Below are positions 21,618 to 33,393 of a stretch of 64,000 nt of DNA, piece by piece. A program made the position numbers and the translations under genes. The DNA comes from Eopsaltria australis (taxonomy: Eukaryota; Chordata; Aves; Passeriformes; Petroicidae). Below the pieces are notes generated by a model. The model saw nothing but the letters and a program-made list of their open reading frames with translations. It had not been told where the DNA came from and made no database searches. The stretch's first letter is position 1, and each line of letters begins with the position of its first letter. The stretch spans positions 1,178,001 through 1,242,000 of the forward strand of contig JAVTVJ010000464.1 in the NCBI GenBank assembly GCA_034509425.1, written 5' to 3'.

Positions 21618-23904
21618 ATGACGGCATTTTTCCCCAGTGTTCCCAACTGGATTCAAGATGCAAAGCAGGAGGAGGAAGAGACAGGCTGGAAATTAGTGCC
21701 CAGACCAAGAGGTGAAGAGACCGAAAGTCAGGGAAAATGCCAGTGTGAACTATCGGAGCCCTCCTTCCCTCACGTGGACAAGCTGAGAACTCACACACTT
21801 TCCCATTCGGAGCAGAGGCCCTACAACTGCCCCCAGCTGCACTGTGGCAAGGCCTTTGCTTCCAAGTACAAGCTCTATAGGTAGGTATCTGCAAGTGCCT
21901 CTGCCCAGCAGTGCCAGGAGAGAGGGGAAACCCCCTCCCTCGTGTGTCTGTTCTTAAATTTCTGAGAAGCTGGAGGAGGGGAAATGCCCTTTTACCTTGC
22001 AAAGCAGTTGAGTCCCAGACATTACCATACTTGGCATCTCTTTAGGTACCTTCCTGAGAACTTCAGCTAATGCTGTATCCTGAGCTCAAGCTGTTTTCTG
22101 TTTCAATTAGGAGGAAATAGAAACAGAAAGTGAAGTTCACAGATTAAAAAACAAAATGAAAAGCAAGAATAGTGTTTGCATTGCCTCTACAGGGATAACT
22201 CCATGGCAGCTGTTGCTCCAATATGGAGAAGTAGAGTTCCCATTATGTAGTGAAGTACAACACAAAGTAGTAAAACAGTGATAATTGGGAACTTGAAATC
22301 AGATGGACCACAGTGCAGGAGAGTGTGAGATACCGAGGTGAAATCAGAGCACAGTGGCTGTCAGCAGGCTTGGGCACAGCCTGACCCTCCTGATGAACTG
22401 AAGTTTTCTCACCTAGCGTCACAAACCAGGGAGGTTTTCTTTGCCAGTTTCCCTTTGGCAGCCTCATCAGAAATCAGGAGCTGAGGAGAGACAGCTGCTG
22501 GGACAGACTGTAGGTTTTGCCTGAAGCGTTGTGCTCCTGTGCTCCTTGTTTAGTGGAGGTAAAATGCCATCTGGGATTTTAGTGTCATACAGCGTAGGAC
22601 ACAAGGAAAATTTTGGAAAACTAGCATGTGTTCCCTCAGGGGCTGCATGTTTGCCTGACCTTTCCTGCTTGTCTCCCCTAAGGCATATGGCCACACACTC
22701 TGCTCAGAAGCCTCACCAGTGCATGTACTGCGAGAAGATGTTCCACCGGAAGGATCACCTTCGGAACCACCTGCAGACCCACGACCCCAACAAGGAGGCC
22801 CTGCACTGCCCCGAGTGCGGCAAGAACTACAACACCAAACTGGGCTTCAGGCGACACCTGGCCATGCACGCGGCTGCCAGCGGCGACCTCAGCTGCAAGG
22901 TGTGCCTCCAGACCTTTGAGAGCACCCAGGTCCTGCTGGAGCACCTCAAAGCTCATTCCAGGAGGGCTTCAGGAGGGGCGAAGGAAAAGAAGCATCCGTG
23001 TGACCACTGCGACCGGCGCTTCTACACCCGGAAGGACGTGCGCAGACACCTGGTGGTACACACGGGCCGGAAGGACTTCTTGTGCCAGTACTGTGCTCAG
23101 AGGTTTGGGAGGAAAGACCACCTGACCAGGCATATGAAGAAAAGCCACTCGCAGGAACTGCTGAAGATTAAGACGGAGCCGGTGGACATGTTGGGTCTGC
23201 TGAGCTGCAGCTCCTCTGTGGCAGTGAAGGAAGAGCTGAGTCCTGTCCTGTGTATGGCATCCAGAGACATGATGGGTGGTAAGAGCTTCCCTGGCATGCT
23301 GCCCGTGGGCATGTACAGCACACATCTTCAAACCATGCCAAGCTCAGGGATGCCCCATTCTTTGGTTCCTAATTCTCTTCCAATGGGAATGAGCTATCCT
23401 CTGGAGTCTTCTTCTCCCATCTCCTCCCCACCGCAACCTCCTCCAAAGTATCAGCTTGGATCTACCTCATATTTGCCTGAGAAACTACCCAAAGTAGAGG
23501 TGGACAGCTTTTTGTCAGACTTCCCTGGCAGCCTGTCTCTCTCATCTGGTGATCCTCAGTCCTCTTCACCTCAGCCACCCACTCTGGATGAGGCTTTGCT
23601 TTCCAAGAGCCCTGCTAACCTCTCAGAGGCTCTCTGTGCTGCTAACATGGACTTTTCTCATCTTCTTGGCTTCCTCCCCCTAAATCTTCCTCCTTGCAAT
23701 CCACCTGTCTCATCGGGGGGATTGGTCATGGGCTACTCGCAGGGGGAGGCGCAGCCACTGCTCACCACTTTGCAACATCAACCTCAAGAGTCTCCCGGAG
23801 CTGGGGCCTCACTGAACTTTGGGCCCCTTCATTCGTTGCCCCCCGTCTTCACCTCCAGCTTGAGCACAACCACGCTGCCACGGTTCCACCAGGCATTCCA
23901 ATAA
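21618..23904 (+). CDS. PLAGL2: Zinc-finger transcription factor PLAGL2
   Basis: Two coding exons, 21618-21880 and 22683-23904, joined in phase 2 (TATAG/GTAGGT donor, CCCTAAG acceptor), encode 494 residues (human 496). PLAGL2 is a nuclear DNA-binding activator of the PLAG family. Six C2H2 fingers are clear (first Cys71-His93 interrupted by the intron; then CMYCEK, CPECGK, CKVCLQ, CDHCDR and CQYCAQ fingers to about residue 247), preceded by a degenerate finger at ~41-63 (C-x-C...H-x3-H). The C-terminal half is Pro/Ser/Leu-rich activation domain ending in LPRFHQAFQ. SUMO consensus sites IKTE and VKEE follow the fingers. The start MTAFFPSVPNWIQDA aligns with the human N-terminus; the frame stays open a little upstream, but without an ATG. 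Confidence 0.97.
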
Positions 23905-26420
23905 GCTGGAAATAGCACTGGAGAGCAGATCTTTCAGTCACCCTTTTGTGGAGAGCCTTAAAAACGCACAACTCTTCCTTCCTTGGGGGTGTGAGAGCTC
24001 TGGCAGAGCTGGGTCAGACGGGAGGTTTCTGATCTCGGAGGGAGCACTTGTAGACTGGAACAGCCGATATCCCGTGCGAGTCCCAGTCCTGTACAGCGGA
24101 AAGATTTCAGCTGATAGACTGGATATATTTTATCTAATTTTTAATCTGTGAATCAGGAGCCACGCTTAGCACTGACCTTCCCTGAGAATGCTGGAGATAT
24201 GTTCCTCTCTGGGAAGGGACTGTCCCTCAGAAGGAGTTGAGACTCTTTCATCCTGGGCTAAACTTTTGAAGAGTCCAGCTTCCATTTCATGTTACCACAC
24301 TGCAATTCTGGCAAACCAGCCAACACCTCCACATGGAGAAGAAGTCATGATACCGCTCTGTATGAAGCCAATGGGGAAGAGGCTGTCCTTCCCTGCTACC
24401 TCTCATCCCATCACCCAACACAGCTTACTCCACATCAGTGTTAAGCAACAAGCCCGTTTACATGGTGAATTCAGCGTCACCTCTTCGGAGCCGTTAGGAT
24501 AAACTCATTATGGTGAACATTGTTTACACAACACAAATCTGTTTCTGCCATTGCAAAAATAGGAGGCACCAGAATACACTGGGTTCATCTCTGGTGTAGC
24601 TAGAACACTGTTTACACAACGAAGTCAGGTTGCACTGATTTCTCTTCACTTATCATGTTCTTCCCCCATGGGGAAATACACTGCTTTTGGACCACTTCAG
24701 CCCCTGCCCCTGTAGGCAGCAGCTTCCTGCCTTTTCTCGCTGGCTGTCCCGAGTGAAGGGGATGAAGCAGCTCTCACAGCTTAGCTTGGTGTGCGGTGTA
24801 TGGACAGAGTCCTTTTAAATATCTCCCCCAGGCAAACAGATCTGGAAACCAAAGCACGTGAGAGAGCTGGGTGAGGAGCTCGGGACATCGAGCACTGGTG
24901 AGAACAGGCTGCAGGCCCTGCTCCCTAGGTTCCCTTGGGATGAGGAACAGAGTATGAGTTTCTGGGGTTTGGGGTTTTTTAACCACAGCCATTCATTGAG
25001 GTCAGCACCCTTTTTGGCTTATCCAGGAAGCAGTCTCAAAGGTATATTTTAACCTCAGTGGGTGGTAACACCCAAGAATCAAGGAAAAATTGTTCCCAGC
25101 TTCATGTACACTCTGTCAGTGTATTGGAAACATTTCTCCCAACACCAGTAGTTCTAACGAATGCTGAGGTTTGGGGCTTGCAGTCAACTTTTCACTTTGG
25201 ATTTGGTTCCACTGGCCTTTTTTATTCTCCTTCTCAAGCCTTGCCTCCTAAAGTTAAAGTCCTGCTTCCCTTGCTCCCTGCCCTACCTCTTAAACTCTTT
25301 CATGGGCTGTCTACCTACCAGGGCAGAAGGGTTGTACTGGGAAGTGGCAGCCAGCTGCTGGTGTAACTTAGCACCTGTATTGTCTCCTGCTCCTGTTTTC
25401 CTGGGCACTTACACTGCAGATGGGGACATATGGAGGTCACTCACTCTGCACTGGTGCATGTTTATGACTATGGACAGGCAGATCTTCATACCTCAGCATG
25501 GAGGAACCATTGTAGGCCAATATAAACCAGGAAATCTGATAATATTGTTCTGCATAAATCTAGGAAATGCAAAATCTACCTCTACTCTGTTATCTCAGCT
25601 CCTTGGGTGAAGCCAGATGCCGTTCTCCCTTGTCTCCTCAGAGCACATCCACCTCAGTTGATGCAGATTCCTTCCTGCTGAGCCATGATCCCACCATGGG
25701 ACATCAGCTGTGCCTCTTTTGGTCACAGGCTTGTCCCCCTTCCATTTTACTCCAGAATTTTATTTTTAATTTAGCTTAGTAATTCTTCCCAGAATGACTC
25801 TTTAGCAATCCATTGATTCTCCAGAACATAGATCGGTTGTTTTAGGTTAGCCAGCAATGCTGCAAGTAAGACTTTTGTATCAAAATGTAATATAAGATTT
25901 ATTTACCTCAGCAATATCCTGTGGCAATGATCTCCCCAAGTTGAATGCAGTACTTTTTCCTTTTCTCCACTGGAAAATGTTGCCTTTCCAAGTCCAACGA
26001 GTGCCTTCTTGTTCGCTAACCTAGCAAAGGTAAACAGGGCATTGCAGCCAATCTGTTTACCAGCATTGAATACCTCAGGCCTGTCTTCTATTGCTTTGCT
26101 CTTTGCAAATTAAAGAGTTTCACACTGTTATCAATTATATGCAAGCCTTATCCCTGTCTTCAGTTGAGAGGATTATTATTTTTTGAGAAATGAATGGTCA
26201 GAAGTGATCACTCACTGCCAGTGAGGATTATCAGATTTATGCAATGCCATCACACACCTTCTCCCACTGCAGAACATTCAGCTTTCTTGCTTCCTGCCTG
26301 CATTGTACTCTGAACAGATGTCATCACTGGAATTCCTTTAGCAGTGGTAGCTGAACTTAGAGCCAGGCATCTTTTTCCTACCAGTAGTCTGTCAAAGAAT
26401 AAATGGAATTCATTTTGCTA
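23905..26420 (+). other. PLAGL2: PLAGL2 3' untranslated region with poly(A) signal
   Basis: Non-coding, moderately AT-rich sequence follows the stop codon. The best end point is AATAAA at 26398-26403, followed 20-45 bases later by a GU-rich downstream element made of two tandem 13-bp copies (GATTTGCACGTGT at 26422-26434 and 26435-26447). A weaker ATTAAA lies at 26109-26114 and another AATAAA at 27138-27143, so shorter or longer forms are possible. No repeats or RNA genes seen inside. Confidence 0.6.
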
Positions 26421-29400
26421 TGATTTGCACGTGTGATTTGCACGTGTGATTTGCTTTCCACAGCTACTTTAACGAGCAGAACTGCAATAACCTTGGTCAA
26501 TGCAAGGAAAATCTAACCCAGCAAAGGCAGCGTGGTCAGAGACAGCGTTGGAGCTGATCCCAAGTGTTTGCACAGGAAAATGGATTCAAAGTTCCTCCAC
26601 CACAACAATCTGAAAGTATTTTACCAATCAGTCTAAAACTAATGAGACTAATTCCATTTGAAATAGCAAGTGTGCAATTCACAGCACAAAAATCTTTGAG
26701 CATCCAAGTTTACAGCACTTGGGAATCCCAGCCCATTAGGACATATGTACCAAGCTGTTAGGGAAGTCAGTGGAAGTCAGCTTAGCCAAGCTCCTGCTGC
26801 TGCAGCTGGAGGTGAGGAACAAGGGTAGCCTTGGCATGCTGTGAGGGGGATTGCTGCAGCACAGCCTGCAGTCTGTTCTGTGCTGTATGTGCGGGCTTTG
26901 TGGCAGCTACTGTGCTGGTTGTGATATAAAAGAAATCATCCCAGAAAGAGTTTGGGTTTGGTTTTTGTTTTGGATCATGAGTTTGGGCTGCAGGTCCAGG
27001 GCAGGGCTGTGAGTCAGCCAGGCAGAGCCCAGCAAACCATCCCAGTGTGATCCCTCTGTTCTGTACCAGGAAGATTGCACCAGATCGAGCCCAAGGGCAG
27101 CAACTGCAATACATGATCAGTCAGGAGGGTTTGGTTAAATAAAGGAATCTTTTTAAATGGATGGCTTGGGGGGTGTCCAAAGCAAGAGGAACAGTGCAGT
27201 CAACTAAGATACAAACCCACAGACCGGCAGTCAGCAAAAGGACCGGACATGAACTTGTCAGCCCTTATAAATCAGATCCTGGATTCTCAGAAAGCCAAGG
27301 ACCTAATGTCCTCCTAGAAATAAGAACTACAAATAGCCAAGCCACTCCCTGGCAGCAGAGGGTTAACTCTTGCCCATTCTTCCAGGCTCAGATTGCCAGA
27401 ACCCTGCGAAAGGCTGAAGATCTTTTTCCCCCTGGGATTACAGCTCACTCAAAATCCATTTGTAGGAAGGAACAACGTGTTATCTTGCATTTGCTTCCAC
27501 TGAATTTCACATGACAGAATACCCACACACCGTGTTGTGACAGACCCCGTTCTCTGTCTCACAACATTGCTGCTCTTTATCCCCAGTATTGAAAAGTGGT
27601 GTCACTTCGACTGGAATCCTTTTTTCACCTCTGGTAGATTGATGATTTCAGTACTTTTGTTGAGCTCAGCTCTTTGTTCTTTAATTCCTTCCTTGCTGAC
27701 AGGTGAATAGCAGCTGCTGGGAAGATTTCCTGCAGTTCACTGAAAAAATCCCCTTTTTCCTTTCTCTGCCATTGCACCACCTTTGCTCTCTGGACAGAAC
27801 AACCCCACAGAGGCATTTTCTCCTGCCTGCAATTAAAATTTCCACAAATAAATCTTCAAATATGTGCTTCCCATCACCCTAGCTTCTTGCTTATCCTCTA
27901 ATCCCAGTTAGCCAGGCTGACTGAATTCTCCCTCAGGTGCCTATTTTTAGTTAATTGCCTGCTCAAACCCTGGAGCTCTTCTGCCACTGAACAGTGAAGC
28001 AGATGAATGGCTCAAACAGAACCACTTCAGGTTCCCATCCTCATCCAAAATTTGTCTTTTCTGTAACTTATTTCTTGTATTTTTCCCAGTTCCCAGAGAT
28101 GGGAGTTGCCATCTGAAGCTCTGAATCCCACCCTCCCTGGCTGACCCCTGTGCAGTAGGAGGTGGTTTGGTTTAGTGTGGTCTGCTGGGTCTGGGAAGCC
28201 CAGATTCCTTTCACCCCCATCCCCAGCTCTGGCACTTGTCACCCTTTCCATGCCTGTTTGCCCATAACATGCCACAGCCATATGGAGCCTCTCTTGGAAA
28301 GCAGCTGGAAGCTGCCAGGGAGATGGCATTACCACAGATCCAGCTGCCTTACAGGACCACTGTTCCCATTCCCCACCATGTCTCTGGTTCTGCTGTCCCT
28401 GCTGCACAATCCATGCTGGGATCCTCTAGGAATCCTACACGTTTCAGCTATTCTTGTGGCTGCAGGTAAGGAGTTTTCTCCTGGACTACACTCTGCAATC
28501 TCTACCTGGAGCCAGCTCTGTGTCTTCCCACAGGCCAAACACCACTAAATGCTTCAGACTGGCATGCAAACAGGTCGAGCAAAAATAGAACTGGTGGCCA
28601 GAAATGAGACCAGGAAACAGATTACATTCTGCTTGTCACACATCCACACCAGGAGGTGAGCTTGGCTTTCCTGTTCGAAGTACATTTTATTTCCATGTGC
28701 ACAGGTGGGCTGCAGGAGGAGCCTGAAGCACCTTCTTCCTCTGTGCTCGTGGTTGAAGCCAGGTCTGCGTGGTGCCTAAATACCAGCATGGAAACAGAGC
28801 GCACATGACACAGAGGGAGCTTCTCTGTATCAGGGCACAGTGACGAGGAAAGTTAAAAGCATTGCAAAAGATAACCAGGGAATTTGGAATTGATTGTTTT
28901 ATTACTATAAATAGGTCAGCTCTTCAGCTGGGGGAAGAATCCTCAACGCTGAAGTGTCTTGTTACAAACCAGCCATCCCTCACTTTCACAGCTCTTCACC
29001 TTCTCTCACCCTCTGTTCACAAATTTTGTTTTGAACTACTGTGCAAGGGGATAACCAGCTCTAGCATGGAATGTACTGAGTGGGCTGGGGACAGCCCCAG
29101 GGCCTGCAGGACAGGGACAGCCTCCCACAGCTGGGACAGGCCAGGCTGGCTGTGTCCAGGTGACCAGGCCAGGGATCTGCCTGCAGCCCTTCTCCCTCTG
29201 TAGTCAGTGTCTTGTGCTTGAAGGTAACACACGAGCTTTGCTCACAGCCCTCAGCAGCACAGCCCACTTCAGAGTGCCACGTGAGGGTGCAGAAGCCTGC
29301 ACGCTCCAGCACATCCCAGAACTTCTGCTGGAAGCCTCTCTGGAGCTTGAGTTCTCCTCACCCTACTGAGTGCCTCAACCTTGATGTTTGTAGAGCTTTC

Positions 29401-30020
29401 CCACTTTAGTGATTCCTGGTATCTTGGAGCAATTTTTAGAAATATTGTTTTGTAACATTTGAACCAGTGTTTTCCATAAATGAGGATATTGAAGAACAGA
29501 GCTGTCTGCTGATGTATTCTTGAGACTTGAGTGGCTACAAGGACAAAAAGGAACCTGTGGAACCCCTGGGAGCAGCCAAGCTCCAAAACTGCTGCTGGAA
29601 GAAAAGCTGCCAAGTGGCCTTTGCAGCCACAAGTCCTGCCAAGAACCCTCTCCTCTGCCATCTCCCATAGGAGCCTGTTAACATCCCATTGGAAAGTGAA
29701 GGGTTTGGGATCAGCCCTGGGAGGGGATGGGAAAGCCACAGTGTCCCTCCCCAGGGCTGTCAGTCACACTGTCCCTTCTTGTGCTGGTTCTGGACAGGCC
29801 CTGTGCCTGACCTCCCTCCCTGCAGCTACAGCTGCCAAAGCCAGAAACTTCCCATTGTTAAAGCTCAACTGGTTTTCTAAAAACAAACTTTCTAGCACTT
29901 TTACACAGAGTGAATAACCTCTTTTAATGGAGTAGTTTGGGGGCTGTAAACAAGGTTTTTAAATTGTAATTACGTGCCATCAGGAAATACATGGTTCATC
30001 ACTAAAATCAGCTCTTGCAA

Positions 30021-30089
30021 AATGAAGTTCAAATTGAAAGCATCTTTTATAATGAAGTTCAAATTGAAAGCATCTTTTATAATGAAGTT
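30021..30089. repeat. 30-bp tandem duplication
   Basis: Two perfect 30-bp copies (30021-30050, 30051-30080), each starting AATGAAGTTCAAATTG, followed by a 9-base partial third copy. The perfect identity indicates a recent replication-slippage event in the PLAGL2-TM9SF4 intergenic region. Confidence 0.97.
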
Positions 30090-30627
30090 GTTTATTAAAA
30101 GCATTTGGATGATCTACCCTGGGTGTCTTCATGGAGGGGAGTTGGGGTTTTGGTTGGATTAAGACAAGACAGAATCATAAGACAGGTCAAAGACACAGTT
30201 CCCTACATGAAGCCACAGAGGTTTTTAAATTTCTTCCAAGCAAAGATTAGACCCACAAGAAACAGACCCAGCCCCCCACTGGGGAGGCAGCCACAGCAGA
30301 CACCATTATCCCCTGTCAAGGAGAATAATGTTTGTTAGACAGAAAGTTCTGGTCGCTTGGTTTCACTAAAATTTCCAGCCCATGTGGCAGCATTTCAGAC
30401 AAGTCCAGCCCACTGGCCCTCCCAAATAACCCCAACATGCTCTGCTCCCCACAGGCAGGAGAACCAGGACCAAATCTCAGCTTAAGCTACAACTGGCTGC
30501 AGGCAGCAGCAGCATTTGAATATGAAAGAGGGCAAAGCACACAGTGCCCTCCTGGGATTCTCCTTCAGAACATGGATTAAAAAAGCTGACAGCCATGATC
30601 AGTGTTAGATGCTTGTCTAAGAATGAT

Positions 30628-30663
30628 CTAGTTTTCAGTTCTAGTTTTCAGTTCTAGTTTTCA
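30628..30663. repeat. 13-bp tandem repeat
   Basis: Nearly three copies of CTAGTTTTCAGTT (30628-30640, 30641-30653, partial to 30663). Simple tandem repeat in intergenic DNA. Confidence 0.93.
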
Positions 30664-31544
30664 TTCCTAATTCAGCCACCATAAAAATGTGCCCTTTCCT
30701 CAGCAGCTTTCCCCTGGAGCTGAGGGCTGTGACAGGACATGAATACACTCATCTGCCAAAAATGAGAAGTAAGTTCAGCATGGATTGTCCTGGTGGTGGT
30801 GCTGAAGCTTCCTTTGCCTTTTTAAAGGGAGAAGGGATTATTCTGATGATTTCTGAGTTTTGATTCAAGTATTTGCCAGCTCTGGTCTCACTCACAGACA
30901 GCCCTAGACGCTGTAACGTGGGGGAATCATATCCCTTGCTCTGCTGGGCAAACCATCTCAGGAAAGGGGAGTTCACTTTGCCTCCCTCAGTCAGCGTTCC
31001 AGCACAGGCTCATGGATCTCCTGCCACACCCCCAGCACAAACACACAAGCTCTGGGAAGCCACGGAGCTGGAAGCCAACGCTGAGGGCTCAGCACCAGCA
31101 GCTCCTCAAACTCCTGTTTGGAGGAAGGAATGGCAGCTCCCTTCCAAGCTGTCCTCTCCCCTGTGCTGCTCTAAAGCACCGTGTGCCTGCCCAGCACTGC
31201 CATCCAACAGTTCTGCTGCTCTGCCCATCAGTGCCACACGTCAAACAACGTTTCTCACACAAGACACGAGTTGCTCAGGTGGTCTTACCCAGAAGCACAG
31301 CATCAGCAGATCCATATGCCTCAACTGGTGGTACAATTACAATATATGGCAGCACTCAGGGTATGCCACATTGGGAGAAATTTAGTTCACCGGGAGAAAA
31401 ATACTACAAAGAAAAGCAGAGTATTCCAAGCTCTGCTTCTGGCTGAAGCCGCACATCACAGACCACGTGGGTGTCAAACAGGCCAAGAGTTACAAAAAGA
31501 AATTCTCCAGAAGTGGCTTAGGAGAACCCAAGAGAGCAGGATGA

Positions 31545-33393
31545 CAGGACAATGGCAGATTTATTTACAATAGGACACAAAGAATACATACATTAATTAA
31601 AAATTACAAAGAATACAGAGAAAACACTTCAGGGAAGGGAGAGAAATCAATGCTGGCTGAGCCTCTCCACTGGGGCAGGGGCAGAAGAAATAAACAAAAC
31701 AAATCAACGAAAATCTCAGAGAGGGACCTCAAATCAGAACTGACACAGGACTCCACAGCACAGCTGGCTCACGCATCCCCTCCTCCCTTTTTCCATCCAT
31801 GATTCCTGGCTGATTAGACTTTGGCATGATGGGCAGGGCTGACAGGAAGGGCCAGAGGCCCTTGCATGGATCTGGTGGAAACTTATGGCAATTGGGGTTA
31901 AAAAAGGCCCCAAAGCCCTCCCTGGGAGCAGGGAGGGCTTTGGACAGTTTTGGGTTGGAATGATGTGACCTGTGGCAGCTGGTCAATGGTAGACCTTACA
32001 CCAAGAAGAAAAATTTTCATAGATCCCACTAAAAACCTCTCCTGTGTGGTCCTGGCTGAATCCAGTGAGTCTGGGGATGGAGGGAGCCTTCACTGCAATG
32101 TGGAACCTTTTTACTGATAAACACTACTGAAGTGACCAAAATAAAGAAAAAAAACACAACCCAACTTTAACCTCTTTTAAAAAGAGCTTCCCATGGGCCA
32201 ATTCAGGCATCAAGCCATGGGAAAAGAAGAGCCTGTGTCAGCTATCCTGGAAAGCTTGGACTGTTCTTTGTGGAGAAGAACAAAATACAGCTATGGGGTG
32301 TACACTTTTCCTGTTCCCTGGAGGTAGAGAATTTCAGAGGAGGAGCAGAGAGCAGCAAGGGCAGCCAGAGCACAGGGCCAGCGAGAGAGCCCTGCTCCCA
32401 GCCATGGGACAGCTCATGGGGCCACCTGCCTGTGCCAGCCCCTTCAGCATGGCCTGCACAGCCCTCGGGCAGCTCAGGCCCAACTCTGCCTCAGATCACT
32501 TGGCACTAATGCCACGGGACCACAGCCATCTCCTGCAGGCTCTGGAGGATCCCAGTGGCATTTCCAGGAAGGAGCCTGTTCCGTTTCCTCACTCATCTGG
32601 AGCAGAGCTATTGACAGAACAAACTCTTGTAGTTACCTCGCGCATCCTTCCAGTCCTGTATTCCAGCACAACCACGTCACTGCCACCAGGACGTTGCAAT
32701 CCCACCCTCCCACAGCGGCCTGTGCTGTCCGAGGCTGGAGGGAGGGAGAAGCGATGCCGAAGGTTGCAGTTCTCAAGCTCTCTCAGGGTGAAATTGCACT
32801 TCCCAGGCTCGGAATGGCACCTCCAGCAAATTGTAAACAAGCCGAAGCCGGGACTTCGGTGATCGGAGTGCGCCGGACTCCCACTGGGTGAGCCTTTAGG
32901 CTCCAGTTACTCTGCCATAGTCAAGCTCCCTCTTCTGTGCAGACACGAAGGCAGGAGAAAAACCCAGTCTGATACTTGTTTGAAGAGTCTCCCTGAATCC
33001 TAGAGCACCCCAGGGGCTGGAAGAAAACGTTTTCACAAGTGTTTCCACTGCTGTCTCAAATCCGTTCATCATCAACATAAAAAAAAGGATGGATTAGCAA
33101 AAAGGGGGTTTACTTATACAGAGGGATATTTCTCTGCTAAAAAACTCCCTCAAATATGGAACAGGATAATAAAATGTAAGGTATCTACAGACCCCTTTTC
33201 CCCGCAGAAGTAGCCCAGAATCCATGTACACTGTGCCAAAGTTACATTCCAAATCAAGGAGTTAATTATTTCTCTTGTGACTCTCCCACTGGATTTTTTG
33301 TTTCCTTAAGAAGAGCTGGGAGAAGATGTCCCTGTCCCTCTTGGAAGGACACGTGTTCGTAGGTGTCTGATTCCTGCTGGGGGGATTCCAGCT
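31545..33393 (-). other. TM9SF4: TM9SF4 3' untranslated region
   Basis: The region extends from the TM9SF4 stop (33394-33396) to AATAAA on the minus strand at 31560-31565, with cleavage expected near 31545; about 1.85 kb. The stretch at 31565-31610 is AT-rich, as is usual near 3' ends. A 189-codon plus-strand frame at 32293-32862 overlaps it but has no supporting features. Confidence 0.6.

Larger units (their letters stand above)
26425..31540. other. Intergenic stretch between convergent PLAGL2 and TM9SF4
   Basis: About 5 kb without a recognisable gene on either strand; the short open frames show no family resemblance, codon pattern or splice structure. Apart from an alternative AATAAA at 27138-27143 and two small tandem duplications (30021-30089 and 30628-30663) I see nothing. 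PLAGL2 and TM9SF4 converge here. Confidence 0.7.

Noticed and set aside
32293..32862. 189-codon plus-strand frame antisense to the TM9SF4 3'UTR
   Set aside because: Low-complexity usage, no recognisable domain, no promoter or poly(A) context.
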